From the NCBI GenBank assembly GCA_038501625.1, contig JAZAYU010000350.1, positions 434,001 to 498,000 on the forward strand: DNA of 64,000 bases. Reading direction: 5' to 3'. A model generated the notes under the pieces. That model made no database searches. It worked only from the letters and a program-made list of their open reading frames with translations, and was not told the origin of the DNA. Made by a program: the position numbers and the translations under genes. Positions 36,301 through 47,373 of this stretch are shown piece after piece. The stretch's first letter is position 1. Each line of letters begins with the position of its first letter. The DNA is from Corbicula japonica (lineage: Eukaryota; Mollusca; Bivalvia; Venerida; Cyrenidae).

Positions 36301-39300
36301 CGATTAATGTTGATATGTCAGTGACGTGATTTTATGTTAAACAAGATAAGTTCATATGAATAAACATGTTATGGAAACATTGATTAGTCCTAAGAGTATT
36401 AAACGAATTCTTGAAAATTTATAGCATCACATTAGGTAGATAACTACCCACCGTAATTCCCTGAATGCGTTAACTCGGAAATTCATGTAAATTCAAAGAT
36501 CCATAGACATTTTATTTGGCAATAAATAAAGGAAAGGTCGATGTTTGGCGATTTGTATCACAACGACACAGCTGGCAGTGTGCGTTTGAACTGTCGTTAT
36601 ACGTATACATGTATAAGTATGATAAGTAATAAACCAAATTACTACTCGTCGAAATAAATAACAAGAAATGACTATAAGCTACATTGAGGACATTTATGGT
36701 GTACTAGCTTTGAGTGCATTAAAGGCTATATAATATGTAGCATATAAGATTATTATTTGTTCGTCAATTCTGAATATCTAGTAACAAGGAAATGAACTAC
36801 AATTTTCCAGATACCATCTTTGTTCGAAAAAAAATTAAGCATTCCTTTAGTGAGCTTAAGCAAAGTGCTGGTTAATAAAATGTAAGATAGGAAAAATTCC
36901 GATATAATTGTCGCTGAGAATTATTTAAGCCATAGGTTCTGAAACCGTTTTTTTTTTCATAAAATATATAATAATCTTCATGTAAAATAGCCATTTTATT
37001 ACAAATTACATCTTGCAAGGTACAATGTACTAACATAAAGAGATGTTATCTCGCTTTGATATATATGTTTGAAGTAAAATATGCATATATCAGGAATCGC
37101 CACACTCAGAAAACACAGCCTCCCCAGCCTCGCAGCGAAAGAGTAGAGAGGAGAAGAGAGCATGTGTTTATAAGAATATCAATTTCAAACAAGAGTTAAT
37201 GTTAAAGTCCAAATGTTGTTTTTGTAATATAATTTGTATGCGTGCATAGTTTATACTGCTAATAAACTAACTTAAGTACGGTGTACATACAGAGGTTATT
37301 ATAACTCGAAGAAAAACTTTAGATGGAAGTTACGCCAATATAGGCGTTTAATCAGGAAATATTTATAATATGTACATATCACTATTTTCCAATTACGTGG
37401 GCAGAATTCCATCGACAATTAGACAATCATTTACAAGCCCTTCCTGATTACTGAGAAATCGTGAACGCCTTAATACCATGAGTTCCCCTGCCGACTTTAA
37501 GGAAAACAGTTAGTTGTAAGAAATTTTAATAATTTTGAATCGATGTATGCTTTACATCAACACAAAAACTTGCAAAAGATGGCGAGCACTACAAGACATG
37601 ACGAACAATAAAACTTTACAAGTATTACTTATGAGTTTGTATGGAAAAAATAAATTTTGCGCGCATAAACAAAGATATTATTTTACTTTAATACTTTTGG
37701 ACATTATCCCCAAGTATTGATAGGATTTCCAAGACTGAAATGTTATCAACCGTCTAAATCTCATATAAGCAAACCCTCAAGGGTACTTTTCCTGGATTTA
37801 TATTTTACAGTTAATTAACTTCCATTTGTGATAAATGCCTAGAAATATTTGTTGAGACGTGATTTGCTTAATCATTAATTGCAAGCGATAATTATAAGAT
37901 ACGAAAATAAAACATATTTAATAATAAATTCTTGTACGTTTTAAAATAAATTCAGAAACACTCTGTTAAATACCCGGTTGAAGGGTTTTCCTATTCGCTT
38001 GCAAGAAAATTCATTTGACACTTCACTCCATATTTATGGGTTTTAAAATTTACTCATATAGTATCTAAACATAATTCTTTCAGCTAAATCGAGAAAAACA
38101 TAAAAGTCCATTTTTGTTCAAGTACAACATTTGCTATCACTAGAATTAAAGCAACATACGACGTTTTTATTTAAAGTCAGTATCTAACAGACATGATTTA
38201 TGGACTGTGTTTCTTAATTATTATCGTTATTTTATTACAAACTTAATTCTCTTCGTGCGCAGTTACAACAAGCATCAAGTTTCTGACAACATAACGACAC
38301 ATTATTGCAAACTTTACAGCATACTGTCTGAAAGATGAGCAGTTCCGTGCATTCAAGAACTCAAAAGTATAATCTCAAATTTATATTGATATCACGATTG
38401 CCCGGTTCATTAATGCCAGAAAATCTTTAGACAAAAGTGATCGCAAACGAAGAAATATTATGGCACAATCATATAATTCATCAATGTTAACAATTTCGGG
38501 AAGAAACTTTTATATCGAAAAACGATTATTCTTAGAAAGACTACTGGGCTGAAGGTTATAAAGCTGAGACTGGAAACCAGTCTCAAATCTCAAGCATCTG
38601 ATTGGCTGAAATGGCGACTGGTCACAATTGTAAGAAACGTATTTTACAACTAAACGAATGTTGAAAATTACAGCAAAAACTGACAAGAATTTTGTGCTTT
38701 GTCATCAAAATAATAATACTCTATTCCAAAAGAAAGTGTGCACTTTGTTTTCGTTGATTTTTCAATTTCTTTTTCTTCATGCCTAACTTTTTCAAATCAA
38801 AATTGAGATTAGATCATTTAAATTCTATGGTAAAACTATAAATGATTGCATTTCACATAAAACAAAACGTGGAAAAGATTTGCTTTCAAGCGGAGTTTTA
38901 AGCCATGAATTTTCAATTGATTGAACATGTAAATGATTTCCCCTGACTGTTCAGTCTCCACCTGTTTTCTGGTCATGTGACCAGTGGTCATTTCGTTAGG
39001 TCCGTGCTAGTTATTGTCATTCGGCGTTGTCACTTGAAGTGTACAGTTTCAACTTTACTTTTGAATTCGGAAAATTTATATTCATTCACACCAGATCAGA
39101 AAACAACAATAATAATGTGTATATGTGTAGAGCTTCTAGTAGTTACATTGAATGTAGAAGACACTCGTGTATGCAGAAGAACATGTTTGATATGGGGCGC
39201 GTCACGGGGAAAGGTACATTCGGGCATTTGACGTCAATACTTGAAATGACGTTAATTCGAACTGACGACATAACTTGCTATGCATTTCGCGGTGAAAATA

Positions 39301-42300
39301 AAACTATGCCCAATGTGTAACAAAATTGCCAATATTTTATGAGAAAATAACAGACATTTGTAAGGTTTTTCCAAATAAAGTAACAATTAAAATGTCTAAA
39401 AATATGACTGAATGCACCTTTTCCCGTGACGTGCCCAAATTATATACTTCCTTCAGATTAAATCGGATGGAAGAATGTTTTCTGATTTATGATATGTTTT
39501 GAAAGCTGGATGTTTGAAATGTAGAAAACAATGTCCAAGCGCTACTACTCATATTAATTAATTATTAATTTAGTATATGTTTTATTTTAGTAAAGAACGG
39601 ACGGTGAGGTCAGGGGAAGCGACACATTTTCGATTACAGAAGTTTATAATTGTACAATAAATTGATTGTGGAACTATAACTTTTTTGGCATTTGTCGTTC
39701 TTGTTGTAATGTTAACTTTTTAGAACACATATAGACGAAGGTCGATTCCAGTGTAAGAATTCATGTGCCATAAAGAGTTGTAGCTTAGGAAAGACTTACC
39801 CCCGTAGCAGGCGTGTATCGCCCATTTTCCAACGCATTTGCCTGAAAATATACAATATAACTTATCAACGGAAAATATCTTCCCTCAAATTGTAACTATT
39901 AATATACACGCCCGGTAAACATTCGCTCCACAACCAAAAAGAGAACATAACAAAATGAGCGAAAGCCACTTCCGGGATTGAGCGAAAGCATACAAAAAGC
40001 GAGTGTGACCAACATTTTTTCTCTTTATAAGACAGAAAGACGAACTGATCATTTTATTAACCATGCTCTCTCCCTCTCTTCTTCTTGACTGTGTGGGGAG
40101 GCTGTTTTTCTGAATGTGGCGATTCCTGATATGCATATTTCACCTTTTTTTTCAAAAAATCGGGGAATGTAGTGCCGTGTAATGATGATGAAGCTTCACG
40201 GAAAACACAGTTACATATTTTAAACATGTAAACTGCTCCCGCTAGAACTTTTTTCCCGGCGAACAATTGTGCTTTCTTTTTACAAACTGATCATTTCGAC
40301 TCAATTTTGTTCTTTGATTGCTTTTAGAAATTATTTCTGTGTTGAGTGTAAATCGAATACCGGTCGCTAGTGACTGCTGCACAGATTTCGAATGATGTAA
40401 AGCCTCTTTATTTCGATTTATGTTCATTTTTCAAGAGGTGTAGGAGCGACAGAGCAAGTTGTGGAGCGAAATCACAGGAGGCAGAGCGAAAACATAACAT
40501 CAGCTAACCTATGTTTGTCAGTCTAAACGTTTTCACTACACTCCTGGATATATTTCACGTAAATATGTTACAGCTCCGTGACATTTCAATATAAAATTGT
40601 ATTATGATTCGTTGAAGACAATGTCGATTTATGTGGAAAAAATGTTGGAACGAGATGGAGTTTCCAATATTTTATTTTCATCGCACCTACAAATATTTAT
40701 CTTAGGATTTCGAAGAGTAAACGACAAGCACAATTACATGACAATTAATCATGGTATCAAAAGCTAGTAAATGTCAATATATCTTAAAGTAGATTTTAAA
40801 GATGCAGGTTAGTCTGAAAAATAGTCTTCTGAATTGTTTGGGTTTGACAGTGACAGTGTGATTTAAATCACCTGTCGTTTACTAATTCTATTTTCTTCAT
40901 AACGCGGTGTTTTTGTATCTATTTAGTCTTATGATTTTAGATATAATATATGTGTATAAATGTGTTTGGAAACATTATATCTGATCACAACACAGTCATG
41001 AACGTTTATCTATAAATAAAATGTTTAAACTTCATATAAGGTGTATATATATGTAGGTATATTTTCATCATATGCTTTTAGGTAAAGTTTATACTGATAA
41101 GTGTTATATATAAATTCTGTGTTTAAATGTAACTTTAATAAAAATACTTACTTTACTTGGAAATATATCCGGAGCTTGTCGATCAAATTGAAATATTTAA
41201 AATAAACGTATAGATTTGATCTTGTATTTGTGATTATCAAGAACAAAAACGACAGCTTTCCTGTGAAATATTCTTGATAATCATCATTTAATTTTAACAG
41301 ATTGCTATTTTGTGTTGGTACCTTAAATGACGAATAAATCTGTTTTTCTTCTTCTTTGATGATAGGAAATAGCATTTTCTCTTGCACCCTTAAAACGCTC
41401 CCATTTGAAAGAAACAAAACAGACCACAAATAACACAAAACATATTATTGAAAACTGTTTCTTTTTGCAACGACAACGTTTAAAATAAATTCATTTAAAT
41501 ATGAAAAATGAACATATGAAACAATTGTAGAAAGGCTGCATACTCGGTTAAATTAAGCCTATTTATCGACAGAAGTGGGAATGCATATTACTGCCCACTG
41601 CGCCTAGCCCCATGTTGAGTAAAACTCATTATGTACCCATATACACTACACATACAAAATATTCTTCTTTTGATCAATCCCAAACGTAAACTTGTATATT
41701 GCGATGAACACGAAACCTTCGATTAATGAGTTAACAAACAAGTTAAAACGATGCAATGACAGTATGAAGTTATGTTTCCGCTAGAGGCCTCATATGATTT
41801 CGCTCCACAACATGCTCTTTCGCTCCTAAACCTCTTGAAAAATGAGCATACGTAAATTGTTTAAAGAGACGTTAAACCATCTGAAATCTGTACAGCAGTC
41901 ACTAGCGACCGGTATTCGATTCACACGCAACACAAAAATAATTTCTAAAAGCAATCAAAGAACAAAATTAAGTCGAAATAACAAGTTTGTTAAAAAAAAC
42001 ATGCATCATTGCTCGCTGGGAAAAAAGTTCTAGTGGGAGCAGTTTACATGTTTAAAATATGTAACCGTGTTTTCCGTGAAGCTTCATCATCCTAAAACGG
42101 CACTACATTCCCCGATTTTTGAAAAATTCGTCTTTCTGTCTTATAAAGAGAACAAAATGTTGGTCATACTCACTTTTTGTCAACAAATCAGCGCTTTCGC
42201 TCAATCCCGGAAGTGGCTTACGCTCATTTTGTTATGTTCTCTTTATGGTTGTGGAGCGAATGTTTACCGGGCGTGATATATCTAATATCAGCACGGTTTG

Positions 42301-45300
42301 ATATAAAGCGTGCACTATCGACGATATTTATCAGCCCTCTATATCTATCGAATATAATCCATATTCGATATCTAAACTGTCACGTGACAGACAAGATTAT
42401 TTAGATGTTTATCAGCAAATGCATGTGCCATTATATGGCTTGATTTGAAATAAAGAGATGTTATATTATGTTCTGTAACTAAAGTTATTGTAGTTATTAT
42501 ACACTTAAGGCTGTGTTCAAGGCAAATATACGGTACTTTTGGGCTGATCCTAAGACAACACAGAACTGCCATATTATATTTTGGCATTGTTCACTTATTC
42601 TTTTGTCTACTTGACTTGTCCCCGATAAGCAAGTCCCACGCTCGAAGGTACATGCATTCACCCGGCATTTGAGGATTGAGGCACTCTCTTTTTGGCAACA
42701 TCAAACAGCTTTTTTTCATAAAACACATGCATACTCATAAATTTAATAACATAGTAATTTTATTTCCTCGGATTGTTTTGAAAGATTTACAGGTATATAA
42801 GGTATCATTTCCCTAATCTGATTGGCCAATTGGAGACTGTTTAGTTTCGTATAATATTTAGTTCAAATAATGTATTTAACGATGTATACGGTAATCGTCT
42901 GCCATGGGAGAATGTTGGTCTCGCTTTTAAATATTCTTACTTCACGTCAATACAGCATAGAACCAATTAAATTATCATATTAATTGAATACTGTTATTGG
43001 CCTTATAACTTCAATTATAAATGTCGAAATGTTCCACCAACAGAGTTTTTTTTTTCATAGATTAGTTCAAAATCGTCAACAAGAATGTTTAGGGATCCTA
43101 AGTTTTGCAATATAATACCGGTAAAAAATAAATAAATTGACTTTAGAAGGTTGTAAAAAATGACTGACAAAAATGTTTGTGGTGTCTAATTTGAAATTGA
43201 TATTCTTATTAACCCACGCCCTCTTTTCATTTCTACTTTTTGGCTGCGTGGGGAGGCTGTGTTTTCTGATATGCAATGTTGTTGTTCTTTTCTTTTAACA
43301 AATACAGCATTTATCTGTTTTCTTTTTAAATTTAACAACATTTCTAAACTCTCCTGCATACCTTAAACTCAGAATAAGGTGTGGTATACTTTCAGAAAAA
43401 AATATATAATCAGATTTATATGCAATAAAATTTAAGAATCTGTATCTAATGACCTGTTCGTTATATAAAATGCCAAGGCATATTTAATTAATCTATGTAA
43501 ATATGTATGTCACTGAAACTATTTGTTTTATTATAAAGCATAAATTAAGAATTACCCAAGATAAATAATGTAAATGAGTTAAGAGTTATGTCCATGCGGC
43601 ATTAAACAGTAGCTGAGTAGTGTTAGCTACACAAATCTTTATCGACTATCTGCTCAAATAATAAAAAAATTGTAATAAAATCCTGTTGTTGTTCCTTGAC
43701 TGTTGATTATTGCTAACAATATCCTCTAATTGTCGGAGATATAAGACAATGGAATCCTGTTACCGAAACAGTAATCGCATGGGTATAATAAAATCTAGCT
43801 ATACTTGTGTGTATGTTAAATATGGATGATGCAAAATTGGATTAGAGCTGGGAATCCTAAACAAAGCTTACAGAATCTATGTTTTGGGGAAGTATAAAAT
43901 AAATCGTCAGAAACATTACCATGTTGCTTGATTTGGTCTTCAAACACAATTATTCAATCCCGATAGCAAATGCAGAATGAAATAAATTATCGTTGAAGAA
44001 AAGACATCAGTAAGGAAAATAGATTACACAGTATTCATATTTACCAGTAGATGAAGCTTTCAAATGTTCTTGAACAAACTTAATACATTTCAAGATCAAA
44101 GCATGTCACATTAATCGGAGCAGAACAGAACCGTTGCAAAGAATTAATAAACTATTTATGGAACTGTACGACAGCCATCCTGATGTGAAACTATTGGCAT
44201 TAACCCTTGTGAACAGAAATGCGCTGTTGATGCTCATGAAAGGTTCGTCGCAGAGATAGTGCGCGAAACTGGAAGCAATTTCCGGTGGGCTTGTCGTATA
44301 AACCATTAAATTATTCAAATTTATCAAGGTGATCGCAATATACCTGAGCTACTGCTCGAATCTTCATATTTGCTATTAAATTAAGTACTATTTAATAATT
44401 CATTATCGACAAAACAATGCGCAATTTCCTCGTACATAACCATAATTTCACCGTAGAATATCTTGGAAAGCACGGGCAAAACAATGGCGCGCAATCTTTA
44501 TTGTGATCATGTCTTGTAAAAAGGAAACTCGGAGGAATAGCATCTTCATTCGTATTCACTAGGCCCCAATATCAGAATTTATATTAATCTGAATTTTACT
44601 CAACTGTGAATTTAAAATTTCGGAAGATACACATTATTGATTAATTTATGTTATAAGTTCATATGAGTGAAATGTTTGCTTTTTGTTTCAAATGCGGTTT
44701 AAAAATTGTTTTCCTTATTTTTAAATTTGAAATTTTCCCCCCAAAAAATGTAGTAGAAACTATTACATTTGAGTTTGAAGTAAAACATTTATTTTAGAAT
44801 TTCTCAGCGGAACTTAGTATTATTTGAAATATATCCATGATAATAGGAAGATTTTGTTGTTGTTTTTATTTAAAATAGTATAAGTAAAATTATTTTAAGT
44901 AAATTACAAGCATTTACTCAGATTTTGAATACAAATGTTGATTTGAAAAATGAGTTTGAGCTTACGATACTTATTGAACTTAGATACCGGTGTAACGTCT
45001 TTGTTTCTATTTTGTTCTTAGTAAACTATGAAACAAGCTCATGACAATACCTAAATCTCCCTCCCAAACTCATTAAACCGAATGGCATTGTATTTTACAG
45101 ACATTCCACTGTTTAGGTGTAGCAAAGGCATTTGAATAGAATTTGAAAATCTTAGACATTCGACCCCTGTTATGAAATTTTAACTATCAGGTCGTCGCGA
45201 GTATAATTGTATTCAATAAACTTTTCAACTTATAACATTGCTTTGAACGTTTTTATGAAAGTCTGCAAATATTTACGTAACTGAAAGTATTTTATACAAT

Positions 45301-47281
45301 ATAAATTCAGATTTACCTAAGACAAATAATTTTTGATAAGTATGTAATGATTACGTCACAAAAGTTGCTATCGTAAAATTTTTGGTGCACGTGTTTATGT
45401 GTTTTATGCGTTTAATGCTTTTTAATGTAATCAGATTAAAAAAGTTTGTATATTATGTGTATATATTTTATACATACTAAGTATGTATATGTTTTGGATA
45501 AAATGTAACTCATAGTATCACATAACAAGAAACAGTTATTGTAAGTAACTTCTAAAAACTGTTTGTGAATGTTCATGATGGATTGCATAATTACTACCAT
45601 AACTAACAAGAAACAGTCACTTAATAAAGTCTAGTGATACATTTAAGTAAAGCCAAATTATGTTGCAAACCCCACAGAGTTTTATCGTCTCAATTATATA
45701 AAGTTATAAGGAATCGGCTTGACAACCTACGCGAATAGTAAGGAGTCGAAATTTCGTAAACTTAATTAACGATCCTTAACCTTACAATTGATATACAGTT
45801 ATGTTTTATCAAAATTCAACAACTCCATTTAAAATCTAAGAAAAATATATAGTTCGAAAGCAATTGGTTCTCGTCAATATTCAGTTAGCACCAGTATTGA
45901 CATTTCTAGACAGTTTTTATATATGTGCGATTAAGGCTAAATGAATCACTTGGAATTTTTCAACCCGACATAGGACAGCATTTTCACCACTCAGCTTGTT
46001 CAAAGGGAGTCTTAACGATTAAACTCGCATTTGCTCTACAGCCCTCCTATGATGGGTTCTTAAAATATATTTGTTGACTTTTAAAATTGAAAATAACGTA
46101 ATTTTGTGTCTTCTTTTACCTTAACTTTATTTTTCATGGTACTTCCTTCTTTCATAAATACAGTAATAGATGAAGAAACCGAAAAGACAGATACCTGTAA
46201 ATTATTTCAACGATATTCATTGCATTAGAAAAAATGGTACATAATACAATTACTAATATATTTACTAAAAGAACGCACATGATTTTAAATTATGAAAGAT
46301 GAAACGGTCATTGTTTTTACGTTACACTAACATAATATTAAAATAGAAGACATGGTTGTTTTTTTTTAAAATAACTCTCTAAGACAAATTTGTGGTGTCT
46401 TTTTTGAAACTGATCATTTTATTAACCGTGCTCTCTCCCTCTCTCTTCTTTTTGACTGTGTGGGGAGGCTGTTTTTTCTGAATGTGGCAATTCCTGATAT
46501 GCATATTTCACCTTTTTTGCACACATTCATACGAACATGCTTGTAGTAATAGTTTAGTTGTCAAACGACAGGCAGGCAGAGCAAGGCGCTTTAAAACCTA
46601 GCATTTTCGAGGCATTGACGAAAAATGTCAAGGTCATTTAATAATTTAAAAGAAAAGAAAATTTGAATTGAAGTAGATCTAACAGACTTTAATCGTCTAT
46701 AAAGAATATAAATTTCGCATTATAAAACAAGCAATTACGACTGGCGCAAATCTCTTGACGATAATACGGTTGATTATATGTGAAACATGCGTATAACTTA
46801 GAATGAAACAGTGTGACTTAAAATATTTGAAGGAATTAGGATCAGAGGCTTATCTCTGGATTACATACAACAGAAATTGTGTAAAATATACTTCACATAT
46901 TATATTCTCGAAAAATATATATTTTTGGTAAACAATCGTTAACAATTAAGTTACTTCTCACTTCATGGTGACAATTGTTAAAATTCTGTAAAGAGAATTT
47001 TAAATGGTCCGTTATCTGCGTTCTTTTTAATAAATCGATGCGGTACATTATTTTTGAAATGTCAGTCATAAATATTATTATCTTACGAGAATATCCAGAT
47101 ATGATTAAGGTTAAGAAGTAAAAAATGGAATTTAAAGTAGTTTTACTAATAAAAATCAATTATTTATTTATATAAAACTGTTTAAAAATAGTAAGATCTA
47201 CTTACCATATACTGTGGTAAATGTACATGATATATACACCCAAAAAGAAATTGTCAGAAAGGCGAACGTTGTAGTTTGCAT
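28258..47281 (-). CDS. GGNG: GGNG-family excitatory neuropeptide precursor, four coding exons
   Basis: Joining 47281-47206, 39841-39800, 29454-29111 and 28308-28258 gives a 170-residue preprohormone. Residues 1-26 form a hydrophobic signal peptide ending V-Y-G. Residues 27-41 read KCVGKWAIHACYGGN, then G-K-R (42-44), an amidation plus dibasic cleavage signal. Cys28 and Cys37 would form the ring. This matches the GGNG pattern C-x-G-x-W-A-I-H-A/S-C-x-G-G-N of earthworm and leech excitatory peptides and the Thais (gastropod) peptides, which contract gut and muscle. The rest is an acidic spacer with six hexapeptide repeats (68-103), K-R-R at 157-159 and a terminal K-R. All introns begin GT (GTAAGT, GTAAGT, GTGAGT) and end AG, and the phases agree. 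The peptide would be secreted by neurons. Family assignment rests on motif recall and is strong; the exact function in this species is inferred. Confidence 0.92.
28309..29110 (-). other. Intron 3 of the GGNG gene (0.8 kb)
   Basis: A phase-0 intron with a GTGAGT donor and a TTTTATTTTCAG acceptor. A 61-codon open stretch inside it (28344-28529) has no start context or splice signal that would make it coding. Confidence 0.85.
29111..29454 (-). CDS. GGNG: GGNG precursor exon 3 (GGN tail, GKR site, repeat spacer)
   Basis: This 344-base exon lies between the acceptor TCTAATTTCAG and the donor AACTG|GTGAGT. Its first two bases finish Gly40. It then reads N-G-K-R (amidation and cleavage) and an acidic spacer of about 110 residues without cysteine or dibasic sites. 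Residues 68-103 are six tandem hexamers of the type L-S-D-R-T-P, coded by an 18-bp minisatellite at 29271-29378. The later part is D/E/I-rich and ends K-T-L-L-G-E-L. Gene predictors that use open frames alone would start at the internal ATG at 29413 and miss the hormone. Confidence 0.9.
29271..29378 (-). repeat. 18-bp coding minisatellite, six units
   Basis: Six exact-length units of the type CTGTCCGATAACGGAGTT on the plus strand. They code hexamers LSDKTP, LLERTP, LSDRDA, ILDRNA, LSDRTP and FSDRMR on the minus strand. Confidence 0.95.
30208..30347. repeat. (AAAG)n microsatellite
   Basis: About 35 AAAG units with one AACG interruption near 30253, preceded by a short GA run. Long antisense open frames here are artefacts of the repeat. 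Confidence 0.97.
32083..32168. mobile_element. Family C, partial palindromic element
   Basis: GGTTATAAAACTGAGATTG, CCAGTCTCAA and GGCTGAAATGGCGACC, then the inverted terminus GATCTCAGTTTTAAAACC. Most of the second arm is lost. Confidence 0.6.
33088..33241 (+). mobile_element. Family A, 3' end copy
   Basis: TTTGCGGCGTCTTATTTGA to GACATGCATATTTAACTC, in intron 2 and antisense to the gene. A 30-base scrap of the opposite orientation (CAGGTACAAGTTTCC) lies at 32885-32915. Confidence 0.8.
33646..33685. repeat. TCC/TAC trinucleotide tract
   Basis: CTCCTCCTCCTCCTACTACT and related triplets. Confidence 0.8.
34941..35752 (+). repeat. 58-bp minisatellite, 14 units
   Basis: The unit starts ATGGAACAGGGTTAGACTGC and ends GGTCTAGACCTTACA. 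Unit starts fall every 58 bases from 34941 to 35695. Two alleles, ATCACAACTTTC and ATCACATCTTTC, alternate in blocks (units 1-3, 5 and 13 versus the rest). Unit 3 is the most diverged. Each unit has the perfect palindrome GGTCTAGACC. Confidence 0.98.
37074..37192 (-). mobile_element. Family A, 3' end copy
   Basis: The minus strand ends GATATATGCATATTTTAC. It covers only the pyrimidine-rich strip. Confidence 0.8.
38547..38632. mobile_element. Family C, half element
   Basis: GGTTATAAAGCTGAGACTGG followed by AAACCAGTCTC (an 8-bp hairpin), AAGCATCTGATTGGCTG and AAATGGCGACTGGTC. The second arm is missing. Confidence 0.65.
39800..39841 (-). CDS. GGNG: GGNG precursor exon 2 (mature peptide core)
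   Basis: This 42-base exon is bounded by the acceptor TATTTTCAG at 39842-39850 and the donor GGGG|GTAAGTC. It reads from the second base of Gly26 through K-C-V-G-K-W-A-I-H-A-C-Y-G and ends one base into the next Gly. It therefore codes nearly the whole bioactive peptide, and the GGN-GKR tail is completed by exon 3. Both cysteines and the W-A-I-H core of the family are present. Confidence 0.92.
40045..40150 (+). mobile_element. Family A tail nested in the fold-back element
   Basis: TGATCATTTTATTAACCATG to GATATGCATATTTCACC. The opposite arm lacks it, which shows the empty site GACGAA-TTTTTCAAAAATC and dates the insertion after the fold-back element. Confidence 0.85.
41148..41438 (-). CDS. Unassigned 96-codon ORF in the fold-back core
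   Basis: An ATG-to-stop frame with E-E-E-K-Q-I-Y and a hydrophobic L-S-F-L-F-L-I-I patch. A GTAAGT lies at its 3' end. It resembles no transposase I know, and a chance frame is the default reading. Confidence 0.12.
   Translation of the reverse strand: MCYLWSVLFLSNGSVLRVQEKMLFPIIKEEEKQIYSSFKVPTQNSNLLKLNDDYQEYFTGKLSFLFLIITNTRSNLYVYFKYFNLIDKLRIYFQVK
41533..41735 (-). mobile_element. Family B copy in the core of the fold-back element
   Basis: ATGCATATTACTGCCCACTG, CGCCTAGCCCCATGTTGAG and GATCAATCCCAAACG in the family order, decayed. Confidence 0.65.
43168..43275 (+). mobile_element. Family A, 3' end copy
   Basis: TTTGTGGTGTCTAATTTGAA through CTGCGTGGGGAGGCTGTG, ending TTTTCTGATATGCA with the last strip shortened. 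Confidence 0.75.
44036..44408 (+). repeat. Inverted dispersed repeat E, copy 1
   Basis: It matches 57523-57890 in reverse complement with few differences. Contains an antisense 73-codon frame and a sense frame reading E-L-Y-D-S-H-P-D-V-K-L-L; both are also open in the other copy apart from one shared stop in the latter. Confidence 0.85.
46388..46520 (+). mobile_element. Family A, 3' end copy
   Basis: AATTTGTGGTGTCTTTTTTG to GATATGCATATTTCACC, in intron 1. Confidence 0.85.
47206..47281 (-). CDS. GGNG: GGNG precursor exon 1 (signal peptide)
   Basis: This exon carries 25 codons plus one base, starting at the ATG at 47281. The peptide starts MQTTTFAFL and continues hydrophobic (ISFWVYI), a typical eukaryotic signal peptide. 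The donor is TATATG|GTAAGTAG. The split codon completes Gly26 with exon 2, so the predicted cleavage after V-Y-G releases the mature peptide exactly at Lys27. No other in-frame ATG competes, and a TATA box lies 84 bases upstream. Confidence 0.9.
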
Positions 47282-47364
47282 TATAATCGTTCAAATTTTG
47301 TTTAACACAAGTACAAAATTAAGTTACGTATAACATTAACAATATATAATATTTTTGCTGTTAT

Positions 47365-47373
47365 CCTTTTATA
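47365..47373 (-). promoter_or_regulatory. TATA box of the GGNG gene
   Basis: The minus strand reads TATAAAAGG, a near-ideal TATA box, 84 bases upstream of the ATG. A start site about 30 bases downstream would fall near 47337 and leave a 5' leader of about 55 bases without an intron. The start site is inferred. Confidence 0.6.

Larger units (their letters stand above)
29455..39799 (-). other. Intron 2 of the GGNG gene (10.3 kb)
   Basis: A phase-2 intron. It carries an AAAG microsatellite, two partial copies of palindromic family C (32083-32168, 38547-38632), family A tails at 33088-33241 and 37074-37192, a 14-unit 58-bp minisatellite, and a slightly GC-richer open stretch (38977-39320). The remaining sequence is AT-rich and unrecognised. 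Confidence 0.85.
39907..42275. mobile_element. Fold-back transposon with about 0.5-kb inverted arms
   Basis: The arms 39907-40500 and 41766-42275 are inverted copies. Both outer ends read CACGCCCGGTAAACATTCGC inward, and ATATA flanks both sides as a possible 5-bp target duplication. The motif TTTCGCTC/GAGCGAAA is scattered through both arms. The 1.27-kb core shows no transposase. A family A tail is nested in the left arm and a family B copy in the core. Confidence 0.75.
39842..47205 (-). other. Intron 1 of the GGNG gene (7.4 kb)
   Basis: A phase-1 intron. It contains a fold-back element (39907-42275), family A tails at 43168-43275 and 46388-46520, and the first copy of an inverted 0.36-kb repeat (44036-44408). 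The stretches 42280-43165 and 44410-46385 are AT-rich with no gene or repeat I can name. Confidence 0.85.

Noticed and set aside
38977..39320. Two overlapping plus-strand ORFs of 84 and 97 codons
   Set aside because: They are antisense inside intron 2 and have no recognisable domain or splice pattern. The stretch is somewhat GC-richer, so an old repeat is possible.
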